Assembly (NCBI GenBank): GCA_030524675.1
Contig: JAUNGE010000021.1
Span: 1-54,472, forward strand
Origin: a bacterium
GTDB lineage: Bacteria; Bacillota; Clostridia; Lachnospirales; Lachnospiraceae
Length of the DNA: 54,472 nucleotides
Direction: 5' to 3'
Below are positions 23,861 through 32,879 of the stretch, one piece after another. A program made the position numbers and the translations under genes. Within the stretch, counting starts at the first letter, position 1; each line of letters opens with the position of its first letter. Below the pieces are notes generated by a model that was given only the letters and a program-made list of their open reading frames with translations, was not told where the DNA came from and searched no databases.

Positions 23861-25786
23861 TTATCTTTTTTCTCTATCCCTGTATGCTTTCCATTGATTT
23901 TCAAAAAAGTAATCCACTTCCGGAATCGGGCGCACCGCACGCCACTTTGCACTACATTCCACGCCATCCAACAAAATTTCCTGCACAATGCCTCCATGTG
24001 CTCCCTGATCCAGTCTGCACCGATACAGCTCCGGCAACTTTAAATCCGGCCTTTTTCCATCTTTATCCGTATAGAGAGCCGATCCTCTGCTTCCCGCACT
24101 GCTCTTTGCATAATCCAGCATTGCAAACAGATACACTTTCTGAGAAATCAGCATATCACGCAACCGGTAAAACAGCGGTATCTGATGGGGTGCTGGATGC
24201 TTCACAAGTTCCAGATATCCTTGCAGCTCTGCTTGCGTTTCTTTCAGAGCAGACTCCAGAGTTTCCTGTTTTCGGATCATTCCGCCATAAGCACTCATGC
24301 GCATTGCCGCTTTCTGCCAAAGTTCCCCAGCAGGCATACTGCCAGCGGCCCTCTCTGGAAGCTTCACAAACTCCTGCACCTCTTCACGCAGGGCCTGCTC
24401 GATTTCAACCGAAACGGTTTTTTTCTCTTCATGCAGCTTTCTCAGATGAATCTTCTCAGCTGCCCGCACAGCACCGACCTGCCCTGCATTCAATGCGCTT
24501 CCTCCAGGTCTAGTCACACCATGGCTTCCGCACACCTCTCCTACTGCAAACAACCCATGTATTCTACTTTCCCAATAGGCATCTGTAGAAATGCCGCCAT
24601 TATTGTGCTGGGCGCAGACGGCAATCTCCAGTTTTTCGTGATATAAATCCACTTTATGGTCCTGATAAAAGCTGATTGCCGGCTCATTCATCTGTCTCAG
24701 CCGCTCAATCGGTGTGCCAAACAGGGCGCCTGCCTGTTTCAGATAGTCATATGCCTCTGCTGACAGTCTTTCAAACGGAATGTTTCTGTTGCCTGGATTC
24801 TTTGTAAAATCAAGGTATACCTTTCTTTTTCTCAAAATCGTCTCCTGGTATACCAAAAGGTCTATCACCGAGGAACCGCCAAAAATTTTGTTCACATCAA
24901 ACGGCCATTGATACCCTTTCAGAAACACCATGGATAACATTTCTTCTTCCTTTTCAAAATAATCCATGAGAAATTCCCGCTCATCCATCCCATTCTGGTC
25001 GGTGGAAACAAATCTGGGCAACGCCTGCATGTAAGTTCCGCTTACATTCCACCTGGGATTTAGGGAAGCCATGCCAAATTGCCATTCTGTCAGGTTTTTC
25101 CCCGCCGCTCCCGCTTCAAAGGCAATGCCGCTGGAACCCAGCTGAGAAACCGGATACACGCTGTCATGATACATTCCGGCAGGACCTCCGGTTGCCATAA
25201 TCACATCCTGACACCAAATCAGAACATAACTGGCTTCCTCCTTTTTCTTTTTATCCAGGCACAGAATGCCATAGACTGTATCGTTTTTTACAAGAAGGCG
25301 AATCACCTGCATCTGGTCCATAATTCGGATATGTTTCTCCTTTACGCTCCTCTCCAGACATTCCGTCATAAGTTTTGAAGTATAAGGACCCGCGCTGGTA
25401 GCACGCCTTCCCCTGTCGTGATCCGTTTTATATCCCATAAATTCGCCATATTCCGTACACGGAAAAGGTACACCAAGCTCTGTCAGGCGAAAAAAACTTC
25501 GGGATGACAGCGCTGCCTCACAAAGCGCCTGGTCCCCATCCACACACTGGCCCAAAAACAGGTCCTCTGCCATCGTGCGCACAGAATCCAAATCTCCGCT
25601 GGCAAGCGACAGCTTATAATATGTCTGTTTATCGGAACCTGTGTTTCTGGAAGTCCCTGCATATAGGTTCTCTGTCACTATCACCAGGTCGGTCTCCCCG
25701 TTCTGATACAGCCGCAGCGCTGCCTGAAATCCTGCTGCCCCTGTTCCAATCACCACATGTTCCACTCTAAGTTCCTGTATTCTCAT
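23861..25786 (-). CDS. FAD-dependent oxidoreductase, fumarate reductase/succinate dehydrogenase flavoprotein-like
   Basis: A 641-residue flavoprotein. The N-terminal dinucleotide fold VIGTGAAGFQAALRLYQ (about residues 12-28) binds FAD. The middle contains the family's HNNGGISTDAYWESRIHGLFAVGEVCGSHG segment and the substrate-side arginine region GSALNAGQVGAVRAAEKI. The C-terminal helical domain resembles that of fumarate reductase/L-aspartate oxidase. No iron-sulfur or membrane subunit lies next to it and no signal peptide or FMN-attachment domain is seen. The ATG at 25786 has only a weak ribosome site; a GTG nine bases earlier is possible. The substrate is unknown: an alpha,beta-unsaturated acid, or a related dehydrogenation. 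Confidence 0.78.
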   Translation of the reverse strand: MRIQELRVEHVVIGTGAAGFQAALRLYQNGETDLVIVTENLYAGTSRNTGSDKQTYYKLSLASGDLDSVRTMAEDLFLGQCVDGDQALCEAALSSRSFFRLTELGVPFPCTEYGEFMGYKTDHDRGRRATSAGPYTSKLMTECLERSVKEKHIRIMDQMQVIRLLVKNDTVYGILCLDKKKKEEASYVLIWCQDVIMATGGPAGMYHDSVYPVSQLGSSGIAFEAGAAGKNLTEWQFGMASLNPRWNVSGTYMQALPRFVSTDQNGMDEREFLMDYFEKEEEMLSMVFLKGYQWPFDVNKIFGGSSVIDLLVYQETILRKRKVYLDFTKNPGNRNIPFERLSAEAYDYLKQAGALFGTPIERLRQMNEPAISFYQDHKVDLYHEKLEIAVCAQHNNGGISTDAYWESRIHGLFAVGEVCGSHGVTRPGGSALNAGQVGAVRAAEKIHLRKLHEEKKTVSVEIEQALREEVQEFVKLPERAAGSMPAGELWQKAAMRMSAYGGMIRKQETLESALKETQAELQGYLELVKHPAPHQIPLFYRLRDMLISQKVYLFAMLDYAKSSAGSRGSALYTDKDGKRPDLKLPELYRCRLDQGAHGGIVQEILLDGVECSAKWRAVRPIPEVDYFFENQWKAYRDREKR

Positions 25787-25958
25787 GCTTCTCACTCACA
25801 CTTTCTCTTCACACTTTCTTCTCACAGATAGGTTCTCTTGACATATTCTGATAATACCATTGGATTCCAGGTTCTGTCAATCTGCGAGCAACGTATGATG
25901 GAAGCTGCTGTCCCAGATACCCTGTACACGATGTACCTGTACGCTTTACTGATGTGAT

Positions 25959-27287
25959 CTAATAATGATATTTTTCTTTCTTTACAGCGATAAACAGAAC
26001 CGTCATCACAGCTGCTACCAGTTCAGCCACTACAATCGAGAACCAGATTCCATCAATTCCCAAAATCATCGGTAAAAGCATAACCGCGGCAGCCTGAAAC
26101 AGCAAACTTCTCAGGAAAGAAATCAGCGCAGAGGTCAAACCGTCATTCAGTGAGGTAAAGAAGGAAGAACCATAAATGGCAATCCCCGAAAAGAGGAAAG
26201 AAAACGAATAAATCCGGAATGCTCTTTTCGTCATTTCCATAAGTTCCACATCATATCCAACAAAGAGTGCTGCCAGAGGCTTTGCCAAAAGTTCAGCCAA
26301 ACCAAACATAGCCACTGCAAATACCCCAATGATGACATAACTCTTCTTTAACAGCCCCTTTAATTCTGCATGATTCTCCGCACCATAGTGGTAGCCAGTA
26401 ATCGGCGCGACTCCTGTCGAATATCCTATGAAAATAGCAAGAAAAATCATATTTACATACATCAATACGCCGTATGCTGCAATTCCATTCTCTCCAGCAT
26501 ATTTCATCAGCTGAAAATTATAAAGCATACTGACAATCGAGGTGGAGATATTGCTCATAAGCTCGGAAGAGCCATTGACACAGGCTTTTAAGAGCGCGTT
26601 TCCATCCATTTTTGTTTTTGTCAGGCGAAGCACACCGGAATTGGCTTTGTAAAAATACACAATCGGAATTACGCCGCCAAGCACTTGGCTAGCTGCTGTT
26701 GCTGCAGCAGCTCCCACCAGTCCCCAAGAAAAGACCGCCATAAACAGAGCATCCAGCACCATATTTGTAAGTCCGCATACCACGGTCACAGCAAGTCCAA
26801 GCTGAGGTTTCTCTGCCGTGATAAAGAAGCTCTGAAACTCAAACTGGAGCATATAAAAGGGCAGGGACAGCAGCAAAATCCTGGCATATACCACACAGTT
26901 ATCCAGCATTTCCCCCTGCGCTCCCATCAAAGAGGCAAGAGGACGGATAAAAATAAAGCTGATAATGGCAATGATAACTCCACAGATGGCTGTACTGTAT
27001 ATAAACAGAGAAAACATCTGCTGCGCTTTCTCGGGCTTTCCCTCACCCATAGTTTTTGAAACCAATGCGCTGCCTCCGGAACCAAACATAAACCCAATGG
27101 AACCTAAAATCATGAGAACCGGCATAATAAAATTAACGGCGGCAAATGGTGTTTTTCCCACAAAGTTAGAAACGAAAAATCCATCCACCACGCTGTACAG
27201 CGAGGTAAATACCATCATAATCATGGATGGAAATGTAAAATATAACAGTCGCTTATAAGTAAAATGATCGGAAAGCTGAATATTCAT
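25959..27287 (-). CDS. MATE-family efflux transporter
   Basis: A 442-residue, twelve-helix exporter. The two-repeat MATE pattern is visible: PSMIMMVFTSLYSVVDGFFVSNFVG near residue 20, PVLMILGSIGFMFGSGGSALVSKTMGEG near 50, and SMLYNFQLMKYAGENGIAAYGVLMY opening the second half. It exports cationic or polyaromatic compounds by Na+ or H+ exchange. AGGAGG precedes the start, and the ATG overlaps the stop of the cytidylate-kinase-like gene (ATGA). Both are under the twin-dyad promoter at 28060-28088. Confidence 0.9.
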   Translation of the reverse strand: MNIQLSDHFTYKRLLYFTFPSMIMMVFTSLYSVVDGFFVSNFVGKTPFAAVNFIMPVLMILGSIGFMFGSGGSALVSKTMGEGKPEKAQQMFSLFIYSTAICGVIIAIISFIFIRPLASLMGAQGEMLDNCVVYARILLLSLPFYMLQFEFQSFFITAEKPQLGLAVTVVCGLTNMVLDALFMAVFSWGLVGAAAATAASQVLGGVIPIVYFYKANSGVLRLTKTKMDGNALLKACVNGSSELMSNISTSIVSMLYNFQLMKYAGENGIAAYGVLMYVNMIFLAIFIGYSTGVAPITGYHYGAENHAELKGLLKKSYVIIGVFAVAMFGLAELLAKPLAALFVGYDVELMEMTKRAFRIYSFSFLFSGIAIYGSSFFTSLNDGLTSALISFLRSLLFQAAAVMLLPMILGIDGIWFSIVVAELVAAVMTVLFIAVKKEKYHY

Positions 27288-27898
27288 AATGACCTCCTAA
27301 ACCAGCACATAGCAAATTTAGCAGCTGCTGGTGCCAGTTCTTTGATATTCCATTCTGTTGTATTGATTGTAAGATGATATGCACTGCCGTTTCCCCAGTT
27401 ACTGCCTCCGAGAAGTTCCCGCGTTCTGGCACGGTTTTTGTCAATTCGACGAATATTCTGTTCGATTTCTCTGCGTGACAGATTCTCGCCTTCTGAGGCT
27501 CTTTCCATACAGCGCTGGATTTTTGCTTCCATTCCGGCGCAGACAAAAATGCGAAACGGCTTCTTATCAGCGAGCAGCACATCTGCATTGCGTCCCACGA
27601 TAACACAGTTTTTTCCTGCCTCTGCAATTCCTTCTATCACACGTTTCTGTGCAACCAGAAGGTTTGTCTGCGTCTGCTGCATCATATTGGCGCCAGCAAA
27701 GGAGCGGCGAAATGTCAGAGGTATCGCCTGGCAGTTCTCCAGAGCTTTTTCTACATAACCCTCATCCATTTTCTTTTGTGCTGCAATCGCAGCAATAATC
27801 TCTCGGTCATAATATTCATACCCAAGCAAATCGGCCATCCTTTTCCCCAGCTCTCTGCCCCCGCTGCCAAACTCACGGCTGATTGTAATCATGTTCAT
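27284..27898 (-). CDS. Cytidylate-kinase-like protein
   Basis: A 204-residue P-loop protein of the cytidylate-kinase-like family. It begins ITISREFGSGGRELGKRMADLLGYEYYDREII, a P-loop variant with GSGGRELGKR, and later has NCVIVGRNADVLLADKK and RRIDKNRARTRELLGGSNWG. These proteins look like CMP kinases but are often fused to or next to transporters and are mostly uncharacterised. AAGGAG lies eight bases before the ATG. It is coupled to the MATE gene by a four-base overlap. Confidence 0.82.
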   Translation of the reverse strand: MNMITISREFGSGGRELGKRMADLLGYEYYDREIIAAIAAQKKMDEGYVEKALENCQAIPLTFRRSFAGANMMQQTQTNLLVAQKRVIEGIAEAGKNCVIVGRNADVLLADKKPFRIFVCAGMEAKIQRCMERASEGENLSRREIEQNIRRIDKNRARTRELLGGSNWGNGSAYHLTINTTEWNIKELAPAAAKFAMCWFRRSL

Positions 27899-28038
27899 AA
27901 TCCTAACTCCTTCCTTTTTCTTTCCAAACAGACATGCCTGCTGGCACAGGCATCACTATACATGAAAGTTGATTTCTGAATAATGATTTCATCGTTTCAT
28001 CTGTGCGCTCATGAAACATTTCATATTCAGAGTATCAA

Positions 28039-28079
28039 GTATGAAATCGTACCTTGTATAATATAGTATGATTTCGTAC
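28039..28079. promoter_or_regulatory. Twin palindromic operator GTATGAWWTCGTAC
   Basis: Two 14-base dyads, GTATGAAATCGTAC (28039-28052) and GTATGATTTCGTAC (28066-28079), centred 27 bases apart. The second fills the spacer between -35 and -10; the first covers the expected start site. A dimeric repressor would block this promoter fully. No regulator gene is adjacent. Confidence 0.72.
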
Positions 28080-28088
28080 TAATGTCAA
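28060..28088 (-). promoter_or_regulatory. Promoter of the kinase-like/MATE operon
   Basis: Minus-strand TTGACA (28083-28088), 17 bases, TATATT (28060-28065), with operator copies inside and after it. Confidence 0.78.
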
Positions 28089-28111
28089 GCTGTTTTTGAT
28101 CATGCAAAAAA

Positions 28112-28145
28112 AGAACCAGAAAGGCTCTCATACCTTTCTGGTTCT
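28112..28145 (-). terminator. Terminator of the flavin reductase gene
   Basis: Perfect 13-base arms AGAACCAGAAAGG/CCTTTCTGGTTCT with an eight-base loop and T-runs on both strands. Confidence 0.88.
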
Positions 28146-28177
28146 AAAAAATGGTTTCTATGACAGCTGACAGGACC

Positions 28178-28738
28178 TTACTTTAATTCTATGCCGTCCT
28201 TAAAAGCATTCCCGACACGCTCTCCTATCACATGATATCCAAGATTTACTGGATCAAACAGAATCGGCTGCAGTTTTGCCGGATCAATCTTTCTGTCCCT
28301 TCCAAGCACACTCTCGTCTGCGCTGACATTCACGATCTCACCAATCAACTGGCAAGTTTTCGGGTCATAGCTTATCAGGCGGCACTCAACTGCCATACGC
28401 AGTTCCTGGATGATCGGGGCGTCTACATATTCAGAACGAACCGCATGGAATCCCGCCTTTGCGAACTTATCCGGAACATCATTTCCAGACACAATGCCCA
28501 CGTAGTCGCACTCCTTCATATAAGCCGCCTCAGCCATACTCACGGTAAATGCGTTTCTCGCCAAAATATTCTTTGTGGTCTTATGATTCGCGCTAAGACA
28601 TATCGAAATCTGTGTGTCATCACTGATGCCGCCCCAGGCAGCATTCATGACATCCGGTGTTCCATCTTCTCCGTATGTCGCAATCATAAATACCGGCTGT
28701 GGATACGTCCACGGTTTTGCTCCAAAATTTTTTCTCAT
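28178..28738 (-). CDS. Flavin reductase family protein (FMN-binding split barrel)
   Basis: A 186-residue protein of the flavin-reductase-like split-barrel family. Seen: PQPVFMIATYGEDGTPDVMNAAWGGISDDTQISICLS, then KTTKNILARNAFTVSMAEAAYMKECDYVG, which supply the FMN-binding loop in relatives. Probably reduces or carries FMN; the partner is unknown. AAGGAGG is eight bases before the ATG at 28738. The gene has its own promoter (28828-28855) and terminator, so it is a single-gene unit. Confidence 0.85.
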   Translation of the reverse strand: MRKNFGAKPWTYPQPVFMIATYGEDGTPDVMNAAWGGISDDTQISICLSANHKTTKNILARNAFTVSMAEAAYMKECDYVGIVSGNDVPDKFAKAGFHAVRSEYVDAPIIQELRMAVECRLISYDPKTCQLIGEIVNVSADESVLGRDRKIDPAKLQPILFDPVNLGYHVIGERVGNAFKDGIELK

Positions 28739-28827
28739 TACAATGTCCTCCTTGTTTTTGGTCTCTCTTTTTTGTCTCTTTGAACCTGTGCTTTCAAACT
28801 GTGTTTTCAAATGAACTTTTTAAAACT

Positions 28828-28855
28828 ATTATACCATTTTACTTTTTTAAATCAA
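28828..28855 (-). promoter_or_regulatory. Promoter of the flavin reductase gene
   Basis: Minus-strand TTGATT (28850-28855), 16 bases, TATAAT (28828-28833). Confidence 0.65.
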
Positions 28856-28898
28856 GAGAGGACTCCTGTTCTTCATTCCAATCTGTCAATGAAGAAAA

Positions 28899-29471
28899 CT
28901 ACATTTTGGCTGTACGCACCCGTTTTGCAATCGCAGGGCCTGCTAAAACAGCTAAAAGAATCTTTGCGCCATCGCCTGGCAGATATGGCAAAACTCCCAT
29001 TCCCAGACCTGCGCCAAAGGAAATATGGAGCTGGTAGCACAGCCATACAGTACCGAACGCATAGCAAACTGCGGTTCCAAGCACCATTCCCACAACATGA
29101 ATCCACCGATTCTTCGGAGCTTTTTCCATGATTACGCCGGCAATCAGCACCATGAAAATAAAGCCTATCAGGTATCCTCCCGTGGGACCCGCCAGCTTTG
29201 CAAGACCACCGGAAAATCCAGAAAACACCGGAAGACCTGCTGTGCCCAAAAGCAGGTATACCAGATAGCTCACCAAAGTCTTTTTTGTCTTTAACAGATA
29301 CAAAGACAGATAGAGTACCAGATTGGTAAAAGAAATCGGCACAGGACTGATGACTATCGGTATCGCCATCGGACCCAGAATACAGGTTATTGCTGTCACC
29401 AGAGCGATAACCGTCATATCTACGGTTGTGATTTTTGCAGGCTTCATGACCTGCTTGTTTTCTTTCAGCAT
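28899..29471 (-). CDS. bioY: BioY biotin transporter (ECF S component)
   Basis: A 190-residue membrane protein with six hydrophobic segments. BioY signatures are present: SPVPISFTNLVLYLSLYLL near residue 42, LLGTAGLPVFSGFSGGLAKLAGPTGGYLIGF near 73, and LPYLPGDGAKILLAVLAGPAI near the C-terminus. It binds biotin and works with an ECF energising module encoded elsewhere. AAGGAG lies nine bases before the ATG. It lies 93 bases after bioB in the same orientation, so both are probably under the BirA operator at 30695. Confidence 0.92.
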   Translation of the reverse strand: MLKENKQVMKPAKITTVDMTVIALVTAITCILGPMAIPIVISPVPISFTNLVLYLSLYLLKTKKTLVSYLVYLLLGTAGLPVFSGFSGGLAKLAGPTGGYLIGFIFMVLIAGVIMEKAPKNRWIHVVGMVLGTAVCYAFGTVWLCYQLHISFGAGLGMGVLPYLPGDGAKILLAVLAGPAIAKRVRTAKM

Positions 29472-29564
29472 TGATTTTTTCTCCTTTATCCTTCAGATTC
29501 CATATTTTGTTTATACTTTACATTCCAGTGATACTTCCTATTCTGGTTATGCTTTGCATCCTCT

Positions 29565-30524
29565 TTATAGTTCATATCCCAGAGCCAGAAGACTGTCTCT
29601 ATCCTCCTGAATGCCATTTCCAGAGGTAGTCAGCATATCTCCGGTGATAGCTCCGTCAGCTCCCGCCTGAAAAACGCGGATTCCTCTGTCTTCCATCGTA
29701 TTTCTTCCAGCCGCCAGCCGCACCTGAATTTCTGGATTCACATACCGAAAGAGAGCAACTGTCCGAAGGATTTCCTCCTGTGAGAGCCGCGGCTGATGCT
29801 CCAGAGGCGTACCTGGAATCGGCTGGAGAACATTGAGCGGAATGGAATTTACCTTCAATTCAGCCAGCTCCAAAGCCATATCAATTCGGTCCTGCCAGGT
29901 TTCTCCCATACCGATAATTCCACCGGAACAGACCTCCAGTCCCGCTTTCTGAGCCCTGCGGATAACCTCCAGCTTATCCTCGTATGTATGCGTGGTACAG
30001 ATATTTGGAAAGTTTCTTCTGGAAGTCTCAATATTGGCATGGTATCTAGTCACTCCTGCCTCACGCAGCCGATAAAAATCCTCCTGCGATAAAAGGCCAT
30101 GCGAAGCACAGATTTCGATGGGTTCCTCCGCCATCATCCTGTCTGCCTCCAAGGCTCTCTCCATCTCTTCTCCATTCAAAGCTCTGCCTGCCGTGACAAT
30201 CGAGTACCTCCGAACTCCCTTTTCCACATGCTTTTTACAATCCTTCACAATGGTCTCAGAATTTAAAAACGGATACTCCTCAATATGTGCATGGTGTCTG
30301 GCAGACTGCGCGCAAAATTTGCAGTCCTCACCACATCTGCCGCTTCTGCCGTTAATGATTGAGCACAGTTCCACCTGCTTTCCTCGAAAATGCTCTTTGA
30401 TGGTATTTGCTCCCCTGCACAGTTCGTCCAGATTTTCCTCCACAACAAATCGAAAGTCATCATCTCTGCTCAGGCGTCTTCCCTCTATAATCTCTTCTGC
30501 CAGCTGCATTGCTGTTTCAACCAT
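29565..30524 (-). CDS. bioB: Biotin synthase
   Basis: A 319-residue radical-SAM enzyme that inserts sulfur into dethiobiotin. The cluster-binding cysteines are Cys64, Cys68 and Cys71 in CGEDCKFCAQS. Also seen are YSIVTAGRALNG, YHANIETSRRNFPNICTTHTY and CSGGIIGMGETWQDRIDMA, all family landmarks. No bioA, bioD or bioF is close by, so the cell probably converts imported or elsewhere-made dethiobiotin. Controlled by a BirA-type operator over its -35. Confidence 0.93.
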   Translation of the reverse strand: MVETAMQLAEEIIEGRRLSRDDDFRFVVEENLDELCRGANTIKEHFRGKQVELCSIINGRSGRCGEDCKFCAQSARHHAHIEEYPFLNSETIVKDCKKHVEKGVRRYSIVTAGRALNGEEMERALEADRMMAEEPIEICASHGLLSQEDFYRLREAGVTRYHANIETSRRNFPNICTTHTYEDKLEVIRRAQKAGLEVCSGGIIGMGETWQDRIDMALELAELKVNSIPLNVLQPIPGTPLEHQPRLSQEEILRTVALFRYVNPEIQVRLAAGRNTMEDRGIRVFQAGADGAITGDMLTTSGNGIQEDRDSLLALGYEL

Positions 30525-30672
30525 TCTTTTCTGTCCCTCTCCTTCTATTTTGAATCATCTTCCATTTTTCCGGCACCATGCTGCACATTTCTATCTTGTT
30601 CTTTGTATTCCTTGAATCGCTTTTTGCCGCTTTCCATGATGCCGTGATTTTCTTCTGCTCTACAACGCCTTC

Positions 30673-30701
30673 ATTATACGGTTCTCTTCTCAGATTGTCA
30701 A
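30673..30701 (-). promoter_or_regulatory. Promoter of bioB-bioY
   Basis: Minus-strand TTGACA (30696-30701), 17 bases, TATAAT (30673-30678): consensus. Confidence 0.85.
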
Positions 30702-30726
30702 CTTATTTTTTATAATTAGTTGACAA
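30695..30726. promoter_or_regulatory. BirA operator
   Basis: Perfect nine-base arms TTGTCAACT (30695-30703) and AGTTGACAA (30718-30726) separated by 14 AT-rich bases, the spacing of known BirA sites. One arm contains the -35 of the bioB promoter, so biotinyl-AMP-bound BirA would block RNA polymerase. Confidence 0.82.
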
Positions 30727-30807
30727 TTTTTCTAATGCCTTGGATTGTTTCTCTTGGAACATCTTTGCGTTTCATTCCTACTCTTCTTATTTTTTCTCAA
30801 TTACATA

Positions 30808-30882
30808 ATACCAGGGTCAAAAGGTCAGAAATCCGATGCAAGCTTGCCTACAAAAGGATTTTTGGCCTTGAGACCCTGGTAT
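30808..30882. repeat. 75-base imperfect palindrome between bioB and pgi
   Basis: Outer arms ATACCAGGGTC/GACCCTGGTAT are perfect; inner parts AAGGTC and GGCCTT, AAATCC and GGATTT also pair. It lies about 30 bases past the pgi stop. No U-tract follows on the minus strand, so it is not a standard terminator; a processed 3' stem, a dispersed repeat or a small structured RNA are possible. The rest of the gap (30525-30913) holds the bioB promoter and operator and no gene. Confidence 0.6.
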
Positions 30883-30913
30883 CATGACATATAACTAAGT
30901 GATTCCTATTTTT

Positions 30914-32494
30914 TTAGATGTTCAGCAAGTCGCTGAATTCCTTGAGCGCTCCGTCTGTCTCATGAGCAAGCACACGCTTTGCCAATACTTTGCCAAGCTG
31001 TACGCCCTCCTGGTCGAAGCTGTTCACATTCCATACAAAGCCCTGGAACATAACCTTATTTTCAAAATGAGAGAGCAGCGCGCCAAGTGCTCTTGGGTTT
31101 ACCTGGTCGCCGATGATAATGCTGGATGGACGGCCTCCCTCAAAGTTTTTATTGCGGTTCTCGTCTGCCTTACCGCATGCAAACGCCACAATCTGCGCTG
31201 CCACGTTCGCGCACAGTTTCTGCTGGCTTGTACTTCCCTGAATCACAACATCTGTGCCCATCTGGTTGTTTCTGAATCCGATGAACTGAAGCGGCACGAT
31301 GGAAGTTCCCTGGTGAAGAAGCTGATAGAAGGAATGCTGTCCGTTTGTTCCAGGCTCACCAAAGATAACCGGACCTGTCTGATAGTTTACCGGCTCGCCA
31401 AAGCGGTTCACGGATTTACCGTTGGACTCCATATCCAGCTGCTGCAGATGTGCTGGGAAACGGCTCAGTGCCTGAGAATACGGAAGCACTGCGGTACACA
31501 AGTAGCCCAGTACATTGCGCTCATAAACACCAATCAGCGCATCCAACATGGCAGGGTTCTTTAACATATCTTTGTTGAGGGACAACTTGTCCTCCTCTGC
31601 TGCGCCCTCCAGGAACTGTGCAAATACTTCCGGTCCGAATGCCAGAGATAATACTGCTCCGCCTACTGCAGAACTGGAGGAATAGCGTCCGCCGATGTAA
31701 TCATCCATAAAGAAAGCAGCCAGGTAATCGTCACTCTTTGCCAGAGGAGAAGTCTCACTGGTAACAGCAACCATATGTTTGGAAGCATCCAGCCCTGCAT
31801 TCTTTAACGCATCCTTCACAAAGGACTCATTTGTCAGAGTTTCCAGAGTTGTGCCGGATTTGGAAACCAGAATAAACAGAGAATGTGCCACATCAATAGA
31901 GTTCAAAACTGCCGCTGCGTCGTCCGGATCTACGTTGCTGATGAATTTTGCTTCCATCTTGAGTGTATTCTGCTTCTTTGCCCAGTTTTCAAGAGCCAGA
32001 TAGATGGCGCGAGGTCCAAGGTCACTGCCGCCGATACCAATCTGTACAACGGTAGTAAATTTTTCGCCTGCTGCATTGGTAATCTCGCCTGCGTGTACCT
32101 TATTTGCAAAATCAGCAATCTTCTTCTGCTGCTCTACATAGAAAGTACGCTTATCAACGCCGTCTGCCTGTACTGCTTCACCGAGCTGGCCGCGGGTCAT
32201 ATGATGAAGTACCAGACGTTTTTCACCGGTGTTTATCACTGCGCCATTGTAAAGCTCTTTAAATTTATCTGCAAGCTGTGCTTCCTCGGCCAACTTTGCC
32301 AGATCGTCCAGAATCGCATCATCTACCTGCTTTGCAGCATAGTTATAGACAAAACCTTCTGCCATTGGAACGCTGTATTTCTTCACACGTTCTGCGCCAT
32401 TTTCTCCGGACATAACCTCGGCAAGATTTACTCGCTCTGCCTTTGACAGTTCCTGAAAAGAAGCCAGCGTATCCAAGTTGTTCCAGTTAATCAT
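30914..32494 (-). CDS. pgi: Glucose-6-phosphate isomerase
   Basis: A 526-residue glycolytic enzyme interconverting glucose-6-phosphate and fructose-6-phosphate. Sugar-isomerase domains are visible: VVQIGIGGSDLGPRAIYLAL near residue 148, FILVSKSGTTLETLTNE near 212, the GGRYSSSSAVGG block near 268, and GEPGTNGQHSFYQLLHQGT near 375. It is longer than the Bacillus-type enzyme and resembles the larger PGI class. A good promoter lies upstream at 32596-32624. Single-gene unit. Confidence 0.94.
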   Translation of the reverse strand: MINWNNLDTLASFQELSKAERVNLAEVMSGENGAERVKKYSVPMAEGFVYNYAAKQVDDAILDDLAKLAEEAQLADKFKELYNGAVINTGEKRLVLHHMTRGQLGEAVQADGVDKRTFYVEQQKKIADFANKVHAGEITNAAGEKFTTVVQIGIGGSDLGPRAIYLALENWAKKQNTLKMEAKFISNVDPDDAAAVLNSIDVAHSLFILVSKSGTTLETLTNESFVKDALKNAGLDASKHMVAVTSETSPLAKSDDYLAAFFMDDYIGGRYSSSSAVGGAVLSLAFGPEVFAQFLEGAAEEDKLSLNKDMLKNPAMLDALIGVYERNVLGYLCTAVLPYSQALSRFPAHLQQLDMESNGKSVNRFGEPVNYQTGPVIFGEPGTNGQHSFYQLLHQGTSIVPLQFIGFRNNQMGTDVVIQGSTSQQKLCANVAAQIVAFACGKADENRNKNFEGGRPSSIIIGDQVNPRALGALLSHFENKVMFQGFVWNVNSFDQEGVQLGKVLAKRVLAHETDGALKEFSDLLNI

Positions 32495-32595
32495 AATAGA
32501 TTTCCCCCTTAATATTAATTAATATACTCAGGCATTTTTATAAATGCTCAAATTCATGGACGGTATCATCCGGCCAGATATTCCTGATTAAAATA

Positions 32596-32624
32596 ATTAT
32601 ACTATCAAATCCGTTTTTATTCAA
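32596..32624 (-). promoter_or_regulatory. Promoter of pgi
   Basis: Minus-strand TTGAAT (32619-32624), 17 bases, TATAAT (32596-32601). Confidence 0.75.
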
Positions 32625-32747
32625 GTATCTGTATACGCCGGTGTCAAAAAATCATCTGCACTTTTTATATTCTTCTGTTTTCTCTGCATCATACAAACTT
32701 CCCCTTTCTAATGCCAGCGAGATTCCAGATTCTCCCCCACTTTATTT

Positions 32748-32813
32748 TTAAGCGTTTCGGGCGGGAATTCTCGATTGTTTGTATCCGAGAATTTCCGCCC
32801 GAAGCCCTTAAAC
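32748..32813. repeat. 66-base palindrome downstream of the surface operon
   Basis: Arms TTCGGGCGGGAATTCTCG (32756-32773) and CGAGAATTTCCGCCCGAA (32786-32803) match at 17 of 18 positions, and pairing continues outward through TTTAAG/CTTAAA. It lies past the end of the surface operon on the minus strand but has no U-tract, like the element at 30808. The remaining 32495-32879 contains the pgi promoter and no gene. Confidence 0.6.
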
Positions 32814-32879
32814 TTCTATAAATTCAATAACTAACCTTGCCGATGGAGATATTTCCGCTGACAGGATGTTATCTCCGTA

